Part shown: positions 1 through 9,853 of the stretch, in pieces
Numbering within the stretch: position 1 is the stretch's first letter
How the letters are laid out: the number at the start of each line of letters is the position of its first letter
Source: Vibrio splendidus
GTDB taxonomy: Bacteria; Pseudomonadota; Gammaproteobacteria; Enterobacterales; Vibrionaceae
Assembly: GCF_001557875.1 (NCBI RefSeq)
Contig: NZ_LNRF01000009.1
Location: 1-64,000 of the forward strand
Direction of reading: 5' to 3'
Length of the DNA: 64,000 bases
The notes under the pieces: model-generated
Told to the model about the DNA's origin: nothing
What the model saw: the letters and a program-made list of their open reading frames with translations, nothing else
Databases searched by the model: none
Translations under genes and position numbers: made by a program

Positions 1-24
1 AATCTTGCCTTTAAAAGGCTAATT

Positions 25-100
25 TGGAGCGATACATCGGGTTCGAACCGATGACCTCAACCTTGGCAAGGTTGCGCTCTACCAACTGAGCTAGTATCGC
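25..100 (-). tRNA. tRNA-Gly(GCC)
   Basis: A full cloverleaf reads on the minus strand, with encoded CCA. The anticodon loop is TTGCCAA, so the anticodon is GCC. The T-loop GGTTCGAACC is intact. The sequence is identical to the two other Gly genes nearby; it is the last gene of the array in transcription order. Confidence 0.97.
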
Positions 101-156
101 ATTAGTTAATCGCTGCTCTTACTGCCTTGGGCAACAGATAGCGCCTAACTGTAATG

Positions 157-233
<77 letters not shown>

Positions 234-282
234 TCCGAATGCATTGTTTAAGTCAATGAATCTTGCCTTTAAAAGGCTAATT

Positions 283-358
283 TGGAGCGATACATCGGGT
301 TCGAACCGATGACCTCAACCTTGGCAAGGTTGCGCTCTACCAACTGAGCTAGTATCGC
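283..358 (-). tRNA. tRNA-Gly(GCC)
   Basis: This is a second identical 76-nt Gly(GCC) gene with encoded CCA. Its 24 bp of 3' flank are also identical to those of the gene at 25-100, which indicates recent duplication or gene conversion inside the array. Confidence 0.97.
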
Positions 359-411
359 ATTATAAAAGGTCTTTCACCTTTCGATTACCGCTTTCGCCGT
401 AACCTACAAAT

Positions 412-487
412 TGGAGCGATACATCGGGTTCGAACCGATGACCTCAACCTTGGCAAGGTTGCGCTCTACCAACTGAGCTAGTATCGC
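412..487 (-). tRNA. tRNA-Gly(GCC)
   Basis: This is the third identical Gly(GCC) gene and the first after the promoter. Its flanks differ from those of the other two. Encoded CCA, anticodon loop TTGCCAA and the T-loop are all intact. Confidence 0.97.
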
Positions 488-522
488 AAACTGAAAACGT
501 CTTTCGCCGTTCAGGGCTGCGA

Positions 523-550
523 ATTATAAGAGCATTTTTTTGTGATGCAA
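523..550 (-). promoter_or_regulatory. sigma70 promoter of the tRNA array
   Basis: On the minus strand a TTGCAT -35 box lies 16 bp before a perfect TATAAT -10 box. A GC-rich stretch (CGCAGCCC) follows it, as in the discriminators of stringently controlled stable-RNA promoters. The first tRNA begins about 35 bp downstream. Confidence 0.75.
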
Positions 551-667
551 GTCCTTAATGCAAAATTACGAAACTTTTTACTCAACTGCTGTAAAAGCAC
601 ACAGATTTGCAAAAAAAACGACTCTTATGTCCCTGAAAAGTTAGATAAACGTGATCATTTCATCCGA

Positions 668-1213
668 CTAGATGTTAATAATCGTTTTTCGGTAGTACTG
701 CAGCTCAGCGATGGACTCTCGAATATCGTCTAACGCAAGGTGACTTCCCGACTTAGAAAAACCATCTAGCACCTCAGGTTTCCAACGGCGAGTCAGCTCC
801 TTCAAAGTGCTTACGTCAACATAGCGGTAGTGAAAGTACTCTTCCAACTCTGGCATATGCTTGTATAAGAAACGACGGTCTTGGCCAATGCTATTACCAC
901 AAATAGGTGACTTACCTTTTGGCACCCATTTTTCAAGAAATTCAATCGTTTGTTGAATGGCATCTTGCTCTGAAACCGTGCTTTCTTGAATTCGCTTCAC
1001 TAGGCCGCTGCCGGTGTGAGTCGTTGTGCACCACTCATCCATCTTGTCCAATTCACTCTGAGGTTGGTGAATAGCCAAAACAGGTCCTTCAGCCAGGATG
1101 TTAAGCTCACTATCAGTAACGATAGTCGCAATTTCAATGATTTTATGAGTTTCAGGATCAAGTCCTGTCATCTCTAGATCAACCCAAATAAGGTTCTGAT
1201 CGCTAAAGGACAT
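668..1213 (-). CDS. orn: oligoribonuclease
   Basis: Orn is the 3'-5' exonuclease that degrades 2-5 nt RNAs and pGpG, the final step in c-di-GMP turnover. The 181-aa product has the normal family length. The DEDDh catalytic set is visible: D12 and E14 in WVDLEMTGLD, the central D in GQDRRF, and the terminal H and D in HLALDD. It lies divergent to rsgA, a common gammaproteobacterial arrangement. The ATG at 1213 gives the conserved amino-terminus MSFSDQNLIW. The link to c-di-GMP is of interest because a diguanylate cyclase and polysaccharide genes share the window, but nothing here shows specific regulation. Confidence 0.97.
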   Translation of the reverse strand: MSFSDQNLIWVDLEMTGLDPETHKIIEIATIVTDSELNILAEGPVLAIHQPQSELDKMDEWCTTTHTGSGLVKRIQESTVSEQDAIQQTIEFLEKWVPKGKSPICGNSIGQDRRFLYKHMPELEEYFHYRYVDVSTLKELTRRWKPEVLDGFSKSGSHLALDDIRESIAELQYYRKTIINI

Positions 1214-1363
1214 AAGGCGCTGCCTATTTGTTTATGTGTAAAAGAGGTACTATACCCAAATAACTATACTCAAACTAGCTTTAGGACCATCGAAATCACG
1301 TGGTACCAGCAACATCCTGTTTGAGTTCCCAATCATCAAGTTAGATGTGTTAAGTGAAAAATT

Positions 1364-2419
1364 GTGGCTAAAAAAAAGAAGTTAACCAAAGGTCAAGTAC
1401 GTCGTGTACGTAGCAACCAGAACAAGCGACTCAAGAAAGAAGATTCTATCCAGTGGGATGAAAACATGCTTGGTGGAACCAAAAGCGGACTCGTGATTAC
1501 GCGCTTTGGCCAACATGCTGATATCGAAGATCTTGAAACGAACGAAGTTCATCGTTGTAACTTACGCCGTAGTATTGAGACTTTAGTTTCTGGTGACCGA
1601 GTGACTTGGCGAGCAGGCTTAGAATCCATGGCCGGCATTTCTGGCGTTGTGGAAGCGGTTGAACCGAGAACTTCAATGCTGACTCGCCCTGATTACTACG
1701 ATGGCCTAAAGCCGGTTGCTGCGAACGTTGACCAAATGGTTATCGTATCGGCTGTGCTACCAGAGCTATCACTTAATATTATCGACCGCTACCTAATTGC
1801 TTCAGAAACAGTGAACATCGCGCCGCTTGTTGTGCTGAACAAGGTCGATCTGCTGACTGATGAGCAGATTGCTGAATACCGTGAAACACTGAAAGAGTAC
1901 GAGAAGATCGGCTACAAAGTGATGTTCGTGAGTAAAGAGTCTGGCTACGGCATCAAAGAGCTGGAAGCTGAACTTAAAGACCGTATCAACATCTTTGTTG
2001 GTCAATCAGGTGTGGGTAAATCAAGCCTAGTGAATGCATTGATGCCAACGCTAGACATTGAAGAAGGCGAAGTCTCTGAGAACTCTGGCCTTGGCCAGCA
2101 TACCACCACGGCAGCTCGTTTATACCACTTCCCTTCTGGGGGTGATCTGATTGATTCACCAGGAGTTCGTGAATTCGGCCTATGGCACTTAGAAGCCGAT
2201 GAAATCACTGAAGCCTTCATCGAGTTCAAGCCTTACCTAGGCGGTTGTAAATTCCGCGACTGTAAACACAACGATGACCCTGGTTGCATCCTGCGTGAAG
2301 CAGTAGAAAACGGCAAGATCAGTCGATTACGTTTCGACAACTACCACCGCATCATTGAAAGCATGGCGAGTAACAAAGATAACCGTCAGTATTCACGCAA
2401 CAAAAAAGCCGATCTCTAA
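1364..2419 (+). CDS. rsgA: ribosome small subunit-dependent GTPase A
   Basis: RsgA is a circularly permuted GTPase that checks late 30S subunit maturation. An amino-terminal OB-fold carries a Lys/Arg-rich tail (residues 1-25). Motifs come in permuted order: G4 NKVD near residue 159, G1 GQSGVGKSS near 213, G3 DSPG near 264. A carboxy-terminal zinc-binding region (CKFRDCKHNDDPGC, about 295-308) follows. The 351-aa length is normal. The start is GTG at 1364, giving the expected amino-terminus MAKKKKLTKGQ. It precedes psd, as in many gammaproteobacteria. Confidence 0.97.
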   Translation: MAKKKKLTKGQVRRVRSNQNKRLKKEDSIQWDENMLGGTKSGLVITRFGQHADIEDLETNEVHRCNLRRSIETLVSGDRVTWRAGLESMAGISGVVEAVEPRTSMLTRPDYYDGLKPVAANVDQMVIVSAVLPELSLNIIDRYLIASETVNIAPLVVLNKVDLLTDEQIAEYRETLKEYEKIGYKVMFVSKESGYGIKELEAELKDRINIFVGQSGVGKSSLVNALMPTLDIEEGEVSENSGLGQHTTTAARLYHFPSGGDLIDSPGVREFGLWHLEADEITEAFIEFKPYLGGCKFRDCKHNDDPGCILREAVENGKISRLRFDNYHRIIESMASNKDNRQYSRNKKADL

Positions 2420-2544
2420 TCGCGTTTTTGTGAACAAATGTGTGCATTTACTGACAATTGGCGCGAATTTAAGTAACATCTCGCGCCCTAAACCGTCATC
2501 AACAGATTTAATTGAAACACAATTAGCATTGGAAAATTAATACA

Positions 2545-3456
2545 ATGGATAAGATTAAAGTTGGATTGCAGTACTGGATTCCACAACATGGACTGACTCG
2601 CCTAGTCGGCAAACTTGCGTCTGCTAAAGCGGGCGGCTTAACGACAGCGATCATCAACTGGTTCATCAAGCAATACAAAGTGAACATGGATGAAGCTCTG
2701 CATAGCGATCCAAAACACTTTAAAACATTCAATGAATTCTTCGTGCGTGAATTGAAAGATGGCATGCGCCCTATCGCTGAAGGTGAGTCTGTTATTGTTC
2801 ACCCTGCCGATGCACGTGTAAGCCAATTTGGCCCAATTACTGACGGTCAACTGATTCAAGCTAAAGGCCATGACTACTCAGCTCGCGAGCTATTGGGTGG
2901 TGATCCAGCGCTAGCAGATGAGTTTAAAGACGGCGAATTCGCAACACTTTACCTATCTCCAAGTGATTACCACCGCGTGCATATGCCATGCGACGGCACA
3001 CTACGCCAGATGATCTACGTTCCCGGTGATCTTTTCTCAGTTAACCCGTTAACGGCAGAGAACGTTCCCAACCTATTCGCACGTAATGAACGTGTCGTTT
3101 GTATCTTCGATACGGAATTTGGCCCAATGGCACAGGTGTTGGTTGGCGCAACGATCGTAGGCAGCATCGAGCAAGTATGGGCTGGCACCATCACGCCACC
3201 GCGCGGTAACTCGGTTTACAAATGGGATTACCCAGCACAAGGCAATAACGCCATCATCTTGAAGAAAGGCGAAGAGATGGGCCGCTTTAAGCTTGGTTCA
3301 ACCGTTATCAACCTGTTCGCTAAAGATGCAATCAAGTTTGACGACACGATGCAAAATGGTGAGAAAACTGTTCTTGGTACCCCTTTCGCGCACATTGCTG
3401 GTAAAGAAGTTGAGACTGAAGCTGTTGATTCAAAAGAGAACACTGACCAAGCTTAA
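2545..3456 (+). CDS. psd: phosphatidylserine decarboxylase proenzyme
   Basis: Psd converts phosphatidylserine to phosphatidylethanolamine at the inner membrane. The 303-aa proenzyme contains the self-cleavage motif LGST. Cleavage before S252 should make the beta chain and the pyruvoyl-bearing alpha chain. The conserved YLSPSDYHRVHMP stretch is present. The carboxy-terminal tail (KEVETEAVDSKENTDQA) is acidic and probably unstructured. It sits 125 bp after rsgA and is followed by a clear terminator. Confidence 0.97.
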   Translation: MDKIKVGLQYWIPQHGLTRLVGKLASAKAGGLTTAIINWFIKQYKVNMDEALHSDPKHFKTFNEFFVRELKDGMRPIAEGESVIVHPADARVSQFGPITDGQLIQAKGHDYSARELLGGDPALADEFKDGEFATLYLSPSDYHRVHMPCDGTLRQMIYVPGDLFSVNPLTAENVPNLFARNERVVCIFDTEFGPMAQVLVGATIVGSIEQVWAGTITPPRGNSVYKWDYPAQGNNAIILKKGEEMGRFKLGSTVINLFAKDAIKFDDTMQNGEKTVLGTPFAHIAGKEVETEAVDSKENTDQA

Positions 3457-3482
3457 CGATTTGAGTTAACTCATTTAGTTTT

Positions 3483-3528
3483 AAAGGCGCGTTACTTTTT
3501 CTATATCAGAGAAGAACGCGCCTTTTTC
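3483..3528 (+). terminator. terminator after psd
   Basis: An 11-bp perfect stem (AAAGGCGCGTT / AACGCGCCTTT) is followed by a T-rich run, 27 bp after the psd stop codon. Confidence 0.85.
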
Positions 3529-3777
3529 TTAACTCTACCAATTCGTTTGCTAGTCAAGCTCTAACAACCCAAGCTTTCAATCCTCAATCTTCAACCCCTG
3601 CCCAGCCAGCTGTTGCTTCTCACTCTTGCCTCTAATTGCTCAGAAAAAAGATTGACCAAAAACAAAACAACTGTCGAAACCTTAAACAACTTTTCGATTT
3701 TACAACCCGTCTCCAAGTACCAAAAATCCAGATAACTTACTCTATTTGAAGATATTTTATTCATAGGGTCTTTGTAC

Positions 3778-5193
3778 ATGCCTAAACTCAATGTTGGCGT
3801 TCTGGTCAAGCTGTTGATTTGTTTTGCGATTCCCTTAGGTGTGTTATTCATGCCGATAGATTCAATACCAATCGATGATCTCACGCTGATTCAACACCGC
3901 TTGTTGGCGATATTCTTGTTGGCAGCTCTACTGTGGGTACTTGAACCTGTTCCGGTATTCGCCACTTCCATTTTGATCATTGCACTTGAGCTGGTAATGA
4001 TTTCTGATAAAGGCTTACACCTGTTTAGAAATCCACCAGCAGGACACGATCTCGGTGAGTTAATCAAATATACCGACATATTCGGTGCATTTTCGTCACC
4101 GATCATCATCCTATTCATGGGTGGTTTCGCACTTGCGATCTCGGCATCTAAATACGAACTCGATAACAACTTAGCTCGAGTGCTGCTCAAGCCATTTGGC
4201 ACAGAGCCGCGCTTCATCATGCTGGGTTTAATGCTGATCACCGCCGTGTTCTCAATGTTCATGTCAAATACCGCAACGACGGTAATGATGCTGGCGCTAC
4301 TCGGCCCTATCGTAGCCTCTGCACCAAGAGGCGACATGGGGATCAAAGCGCTCGTGTTGTGCATTCCCATTGCTGCCAACACCGGTGGTATCGCGACACC
4401 AATCGGTACACCGCCCAATGCCATCGCATTACAATACCTAACGGGTGAAAACACCATCGACTTCCTCAGCTGGATGATGATGGGCTTACCCTTTGTGATC
4501 ATCCAACTCACCATTGCTTGGTTCCTTCTTCAGAAAATCTTTCCTTCCAAGCAGAAAAACATGGTACTCAAGCTCGATGGACAATTCAGAAAGAGCTGGC
4601 GAGCGATTGTGGTTTACATCACCTTCGCTGCGACCATCTTATTGTGGATGACCACCAAACTGCATGGCATGAACACTTATGTAGTGTCTATCATTCCACT
4701 GGCTGTCTTTACTCTCACTGGCATCATGGGTAAAGAAGAGCTCAAGCTGATTAACTGGGATGTATTGTGGCTGGTTGCGGGTGGTATCGCGATTGGTATC
4801 GGCCTTGATAAAACAGGCTTAGCCGCTGCACTCGCACACGCGATTGACTATGAATCACTCTCGCCTGCTGCTGTGGTACTGACGTTATCTATCGTGTGTT
4901 GGCTAATGGCGAACTTTATGTCAAACACCGCAACAGCTAACTTGCTGATGCCAATAGCCGCTGCGATTGGTGCATCTATGGAAAGCCTAGTTGCGATTGG
5001 TGGCCTGCAAGGCTTGCTGGTTGTGGTCGCCTTCTCAGCATCACTTGGTATGATTTTACCCGTATCGACACCACCAAACTCACTGGCTTACTCGACCGGA
5101 CTTATCGAAAGCAAAGACATGGCGAAGATGGGCATCATCTTAGGAGTTGTCGGCTTGTCAATGGTCTACCTCGCGCTGTTTATCATCACCTAG
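3778..5193 (+). CDS. SLC13/DASS family sodium-coupled anion symporter
   Basis: This is an integral inner-membrane protein of about 471 aa with 11 or so hydrophobic segments. Two SNTAT motifs (around residues 160 and 383) are the substrate/sodium signature of the divalent anion:sodium symporter family (VcINDY, CitT). PIGTPPN and STPPN motifs follow them, as expected for the inverted repeats. The substrate is probably a di- or tricarboxylate, but the sequence does not say which. I chose ATG 3778, which has TAGGG 9 bp upstream, over the in-frame TTG at 3772. It is monocistronic and followed by a strong terminator. Confidence 0.9.
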   Translation: MPKLNVGVLVKLLICFAIPLGVLFMPIDSIPIDDLTLIQHRLLAIFLLAALLWVLEPVPVFATSILIIALELVMISDKGLHLFRNPPAGHDLGELIKYTDIFGAFSSPIIILFMGGFALAISASKYELDNNLARVLLKPFGTEPRFIMLGLMLITAVFSMFMSNTATTVMMLALLGPIVASAPRGDMGIKALVLCIPIAANTGGIATPIGTPPNAIALQYLTGENTIDFLSWMMMGLPFVIIQLTIAWFLLQKIFPSKQKNMVLKLDGQFRKSWRAIVVYITFAATILLWMTTKLHGMNTYVVSIIPLAVFTLTGIMGKEELKLINWDVLWLVAGGIAIGIGLDKTGLAAALAHAIDYESLSPAAVVLTLSIVCWLMANFMSNTATANLLMPIAAAIGASMESLVAIGGLQGLLVVVAFSASLGMILPVSTPPNSLAYSTGLIESKDMAKMGIILGVVGLSMVYLALFIIT

Positions 5194-5235
5194 CGCGTTA
5201 ACTTATTATCACCTAGCACGTTAGCTTTTCACTAC

Positions 5236-5278
5236 AACCCACCAGATAGCAATCGTGATTTCGCTATCTGGTGGGTTT
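5236..5278 (+). terminator. terminator after the anion symporter
   Basis: A 15-bp perfect inverted repeat (AACCCACCAGATAGC and its complement) begins about 43 bp after the stop codon. The stem ends in GTGGGTTT; the T-tract is short. Confidence 0.8.
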
Positions 5279-5476
5279 ATTCGATTTTGATCGATAGATA
5301 ATTGTGATTCTACTTCACGGTTTATTAAAAATAACGATGATTCATTTTAGATTTTTGATTTTAAACACGTTTAATACTACCGAGACAGCGGCAATATACA
5401 CGCATCAGAGACACATTAATTCACCATCAAGTACGTCACTGTAGTTAGGTTTTTGTCTAATAGAGAGGAATGGACC

Positions 5477-7357
5477 TTGAGACATACTATTAAATTTAAA
5501 ATTCAGATCGCTATTGCGGTCATTATTGCCGTCGTGAGTGGCGCTCAAGCTTGGATATCGGTTAATCAACTGACTCAAGAGACTGAAGTCGCGATCAACC
5601 AAGAAATGAAAAATGTCAGTGTCGGCACTACCAATTATATTGCCGATTGGCTCTCTACTCGCAGCGATATGATGCTTGCTAACGAGCCGACTATTTCAAG
5701 CAATAGTAATTCTGACCGCGAGTTATTGATCACCAAACAAGCTGGGCAATTCTTGTCTGTTTATGCGGGATTCAGCGATGGCACTATCGCGTATGGCGAT
5801 AAAGGTGAAGATTGGCCAGCAGGCTATGACCCACGCACCCGCCCTTGGTATAAAGATGCTAACGCAACATCAGACCTCGTCATTACTGAACCTTATCAAG
5901 ACTTTGACGGCAGCATTGTCATCAGCTTTGCGAAAGCATTCAACGGTGAAAGACAAGGTGTCCTCGCAGCAGACTTAACCGTCACCAGCATTATTGATAC
6001 GGTTCTTAATGTAAAACTGGATAACGATGGCTTTGCGTTTTTAGTGGATGGTAACAACAACATCGTTGCCTACACGGATGAAGAGCTAAGTCAGAAACCA
6101 CTGACCAGTTTGAACCCAGGACTCACTGCAAACAAAGTGTCGCAATTGATCCAAGACCAAACGATCACCACGCTAACTTGGCCAGGCCAAGGGGATAAAC
6201 TGGTCTACATTGCCAATGTCCCGAATACTGATTGGTCACTGGGTATTGTTATCGATAAAGAAATGGCGTTTTCTGCCGTATCTGACGCGATTCAGTTCAT
6301 CGCTCTTACTTCTTTGATTTTGTACATCGTCATTTCGATTGCGAGCACAATGGTGATCAACCGCCTACTTTCTCCATTACAAACCTTGTCTGAAGCCTTA
6401 ACGCAGCTCGCTCAAGGCAGAGGCGATCTCACTCAGCGCATTGATATCACACGTATGGATGAGATTGGTAAACTTGCCGAGCTTGTGAACCAGTTCTTAA
6501 GCCAGATGCAAAGCATGTTGAAGGGCGTGATAGAACACAGCCACGATCTCAACAATCATGCAGAGAAAGCCAATCAACTGGCTACCCAATCTTCGATTAG
6601 CGTTGAGAATCAACAAAACGATATCAACCAAATTGCGACCGCGATTCATGAGATGTCCGCCACCGCAGCCGAAGTGGCTAGCCACGCCGAATTAACGGCA
6701 TCCGCTTCTCAAGCATCCGCTACCGCTTGTAACGAAGGCCAAGAGGTAATCCAACAAAACCGCGATGCGATTACTGGCCTTGCGACTCAAGTTGAAGATG
6801 CCGCCAATGTGATTCGTGAATTAGAGAGCAATGCTCAAAGCATCAACCAGATCCTCTCCACCATTCAAGGCATTGCCGAACAGACCAACCTGTTGGCATT
6901 GAATGCGGCGATTGAAGCCGCTCGAGCGGGTGAACAAGGTCGTGGGTTTGCGGTTGTGGCCGATGAAGTGCGCGTGTTAAGTCAGAGAACGCATGGCTCG
7001 ACCGAAGAAATCCGCGTGATGATTGATACGCTGCAGAAGAATACCGAACATGCCGTTGAAAGCATGACCACCAGCACTCAGTTAGCAGAGAACAGTGTTG
7101 GCTTCGCTGAGCAAGCTCATGGCAGCCTAACTAAGATCACTCAGGCCATCACTGAAATCAACGATATGGCGCTGCAAATAGCCAGTGCTGCAGAAGAGCA
7201 ACGCGCGGTCAGCGAAGATATCAGCCGTAATACGCAAGGAATCAAAGACGCCTCAGACGATTTGGCACAGCAAGCTGAAAGCAGTCGTAGTAGCTCTAAT
7301 GAAATGAGCAGCGCTGCTGAGTCGATGCGCCAAGACGTGGAGCGCTTTAAGGTATAA
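5477..7357 (+). CDS. methyl-accepting chemotaxis protein, Cache type
   Basis: This is a transmembrane chemoreceptor of about 626 aa. It has a transmembrane helix near residues 7-27, a periplasmic double-Cache-like sensor domain (about 30-265, with the DPRTRPWYKDA motif typical of dCache_1), a second transmembrane helix (about 270-292), HAMP, and a long helical signalling domain. The conserved hairpin tip EQTNLLALNAAIEAARAG binds CheA/CheW. No CheR-docking pentapeptide ends the protein. I prefer TTG 5477, preceded by AGAGAGGA, over the upstream TTG at 5453. The ligand is unknown. Confidence 0.93.
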   Translation: MRHTIKFKIQIAIAVIIAVVSGAQAWISVNQLTQETEVAINQEMKNVSVGTTNYIADWLSTRSDMMLANEPTISSNSNSDRELLITKQAGQFLSVYAGFSDGTIAYGDKGEDWPAGYDPRTRPWYKDANATSDLVITEPYQDFDGSIVISFAKAFNGERQGVLAADLTVTSIIDTVLNVKLDNDGFAFLVDGNNNIVAYTDEELSQKPLTSLNPGLTANKVSQLIQDQTITTLTWPGQGDKLVYIANVPNTDWSLGIVIDKEMAFSAVSDAIQFIALTSLILYIVISIASTMVINRLLSPLQTLSEALTQLAQGRGDLTQRIDITRMDEIGKLAELVNQFLSQMQSMLKGVIEHSHDLNNHAEKANQLATQSSISVENQQNDINQIATAIHEMSATAAEVASHAELTASASQASATACNEGQEVIQQNRDAITGLATQVEDAANVIRELESNAQSINQILSTIQGIAEQTNLLALNAAIEAARAGEQGRGFAVVADEVRVLSQRTHGSTEEIRVMIDTLQKNTEHAVESMTTSTQLAENSVGFAEQAHGSLTKITQAITEINDMALQIASAAEEQRAVSEDISRNTQGIKDASDDLAQQAESSRSSSNEMSSAAESMRQDVERFKV

Positions 7358-7509
7358 AGCCTCGCTAGTCAGACAAGCGAAACGGATAACCGGAACAAAA
7401 CAGTAACTGAGGAGCAAGGCGGTGCTTTTATTAAGAATCACTTTGTTCTCAGTTCGGTTTGATGCATATTGATGAGCTAATTTATCCCAGACACAAGGAT
7501 GTTATTCAG

Positions 7510-8397
7510 ATGGGATTCGAATGGTTAGCTCTTGCTGCCGCTTTTCTTTGGGCGATTGCGAGCCTAATGTCAGTGAAGCCTGCTCAACACTTAGGTTCTT
7601 TCGCCTATAGTCGCTGGCGAATGGGTTGTACCGCGATCATCTTATCAAGCATGGCTTGGTTTACCGGTGGTTGGTCAAGTGTGGAAGCCGATCTGGTGAC
7701 ACCTATGATGCTGTCAGGCCTAATTGGTATCTTCATTGGTGATACCGCCCTATTTGCGTGTTTGAACCGTATGGGGCCGCGCCAAGCTGGACTGCTGTTC
7801 TCTTGTCACGCCGTGTTCTCGGCCATTCTCGGTTACTTCCTGTTTAGCGAAAGCATGACTTCGGTAGAGCTGATTGGCTCGGCATTGGTGTTTAGTGGCG
7901 TGTTAACCGCAATATTCTTTGGTCGTCGAGGACAAGCGAACAACCAACTTGAAACCATTAAGGGCACTGTGTGGATTGGCGTTGCGCTAGGAATCACAGC
8001 GGCGATTTGCCAAGCATTAGGTGGAATTATTGCTAAACCCGTGATGCAAACCAGCATTGACCCAATTGCAGCCTCTGCCATTCGAATGATCACCGCCTTT
8101 GTGGCTCACTCACTGTTTCGCTTAACAGGCGCCAAACTTTCACGCGCACTTAATCCAATGAATAAGCAGATATTCGCAATTACTGCAGTTAATGGTTTTC
8201 TAGCGATGGCTGTAGGAATGACGCTGATCTTGTATGCGTTACAGGAAGGCAATGTCGGCATGGTCGCGCTGTTATCTTCAACCACGCCAATCATGTTGTT
8301 ACCAATACTCTGGCTTTACACCAAGCAGAGACCAAATGCCTACGCTTGGATCGGTGCCATTGTTGCCGTAGTGGGTACCGGTATTCTGGTCAGCTAG
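7510..8397 (+). CDS. EamA/DMT family transporter
   Basis: The roughly 295-aa protein has ten hydrophobic segments arranged as two EamA repeats. GDTALFACLNRMGPRQAG lies in the first half and LLSSTTPIMLLPILW in the second. The family exports or imports small metabolites; the substrate cannot be inferred. ATG 7510 is chosen because the first membrane helix begins right after it and AAGGA lies about 10 bp upstream. An in-frame start at 7459 would add 17 hydrophilic residues. Confidence 0.88.
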   Translation: MGFEWLALAAAFLWAIASLMSVKPAQHLGSFAYSRWRMGCTAIILSSMAWFTGGWSSVEADLVTPMMLSGLIGIFIGDTALFACLNRMGPRQAGLLFSCHAVFSAILGYFLFSESMTSVELIGSALVFSGVLTAIFFGRRGQANNQLETIKGTVWIGVALGITAAICQALGGIIAKPVMQTSIDPIAASAIRMITAFVAHSLFRLTGAKLSRALNPMNKQIFAITAVNGFLAMAVGMTLILYALQEGNVGMVALLSSTTPIMLLPILWLYTKQRPNAYAWIGAIVAVVGTGILVS

Positions 8398-8435
8398 TGC
8401 AGCGGATTAACTCTCAGTAAAACAAAAGCAAAATA

Positions 8436-9407
8436 CTAAGAACGCGGGAAAGGAAAAGCCGTAACGTCATCAATATGGTCATAACCTAACGCCAGCATGA
8501 TCAGACGGTCGATACCTAAAGCAACACCCGCACAGTCTGGCAAGCCCGCCTTTAATGCCTCAATCAAGTGATGATCAATCGGTTGAGGTGATAATCCCAT
8601 CTCAATACGCTTGGCATTATCATCTTCAAAACGCTGCAGTTGTTCTTGTGGTTTATCTAACTCATGAAAGCCGTTAGCTAGCTCGATACCTTTGAAATAC
8701 ACCTCAAAGCGATCGGCAACTCGTGAATCGTTTGGATTAATCTTAGCTAACGCCGCTTGTGAAGCCGGGAAGTCATACACAAAGGCAGGAACGTCTTGGC
8801 CTATTTTCGCTTCAACACCAATACTAAACAGCAGTTGCAATAAGGTATCGCGGTCTTGTTCCGGGTCAGCTATGTCGCTGAGCCCTAGTTTCGCAGCAGC
8901 TTGCTTTAGCGTATCCATCGAATCTTCCAGTGGACACACACCAAGCACATCAACAAAGGCTTGTTGGTAAGTCATTCGCTCCGCGATACCTGATTTAAGT
9001 ACCTGCTGTAACAGCAGATCCATTTCATCCATCAGGTCATGATGATCAAAGCCAACGCGATACCATTCCAACATAGTGAACTCAGGGTTGTGGTAACGAC
9101 CGTTTTCTTCATTACGAAAAGACTTACAAATTTGGTAGATACAGCCACTGCCTGCCGCTAACAGCCGTTTCATATGAAACTCAGGACTCGTCATAAAGAA
9201 CAGTGGCTGGCCGTGCGCATAACCCGGTCCTACGAATTCAGTTTTGAACGTATGCAAATGCACATCCGTCACCGTGGCATGACTCATGGCTGGTGTATCC
9301 ACTTCCAACACGTTTCGCTCTGTAAAGAACTGGCGAATTTGATTAAGGATATCAGCACGTTGCTTTAACTGCTTAATGGTTGCGGCTGGTTGCCATGTGG
9401 AGTGCAT
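8436..9407 (-). CDS. epmA: EF-P--(R)-beta-lysine ligase
   Basis: EpmA is a truncated class II lysyl-tRNA synthetase paralogue that attaches (R)-beta-lysine to EF-P Lys34. It has only the catalytic core, without an anticodon-binding domain. Class II motif 2 (CKSFRNEENGRYHNPEFTMLEWYR) and motif 3 (GVALGIDRLIMLALG) are present. The expected amino-terminus MHSTWQPAA starts at ATG 9407 with GGA upstream; the ATG-like start at 9425 would add six unrelated residues. Its partners efp (14736-15302) and epmB (15336-16358) are in the same window, separated by frdABCD. Confidence 0.96.
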   Translation of the reverse strand: MHSTWQPAATIKQLKQRADILNQIRQFFTERNVLEVDTPAMSHATVTDVHLHTFKTEFVGPGYAHGQPLFFMTSPEFHMKRLLAAGSGCIYQICKSFRNEENGRYHNPEFTMLEWYRVGFDHHDLMDEMDLLLQQVLKSGIAERMTYQQAFVDVLGVCPLEDSMDTLKQAAAKLGLSDIADPEQDRDTLLQLLFSIGVEAKIGQDVPAFVYDFPASQAALAKINPNDSRVADRFEVYFKGIELANGFHELDKPQEQLQRFEDDNAKRIEMGLSPQPIDHHLIEALKAGLPDCAGVALGIDRLIMLALGYDHIDDVTAFPFPRS

Positions 9408-9617
9408 TATCAAGTTCCATATCACTGAATTCTAGGCGACGAAAATTACCACCTTTCGTCTCTTTTGTAAGCATCTATCTGTCTATTGATGAAAGCAAAA
9501 TGTTGTTTTAATGAAGCCAGAAAATTACGTTCTACAATACAATTATCAATACAGCCTCCGCATCAACATTGATAACGAAAATCATACTCAACAAGCCGTT
9601 AACACCAGTCCTGTGGG

Positions 9618-9631
9618 TTAATCGTTATCAA
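9618..9631 (+). promoter_or_regulatory. FNR-like site upstream of frdA
   Basis: TTAATCGTTATCAA matches the FNR consensus TTGAT-N4-ATCAA at nine of ten defined bases. It lies about 220 bp before frdA, an operon expected to be induced anaerobically. Both the site and its role are inferred from sequence. The 9408-9853 gap holds no gene. Confidence 0.6.
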
Positions 9632-9642
9632 CAATTGATTGC

Positions 9643-9658
9643 CGTGATTGCAGTCACA
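9643..9658 (+). promoter_or_regulatory. CRP-like site upstream of frdA
   Basis: CGTGATTGCAGTCACA matches TGTGA-N6-TCACA at nine of ten defined bases. It lies 11 bp after the FNR-like site. Joint control of fumarate reductase by FNR and cAMP-CRP would fit its physiology. Confidence 0.55.
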
Positions 9659-9853
9659 TAACCTATAAATTCTATGCCTCCATATGCATTACTGGAGCAA
9701 AAACCTAAATACATCAATTTTTGAAACGCCCTCCTCTCTTACACTGAACCTACCACTTAAGGCTTAGGGGTGATGATCGGTTGATGCCGTTTACTGCTCT
9801 CTAACTTTTTATAATAACAAGCGGAATACTCCGCATCACACTGGAGAATAACT

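Noticed and set aside
542..733. Small plus-strand reading frame (63 codons)
   Set aside because: It overlaps the 3' end of orn and the tRNA promoter region, has no ribosome binding site and is not protein-like.
9565..9590. Second FNR box (TTGATAACGAAAATCAT)
   Set aside because: The half-sites are separated by the wrong spacing for FNR.
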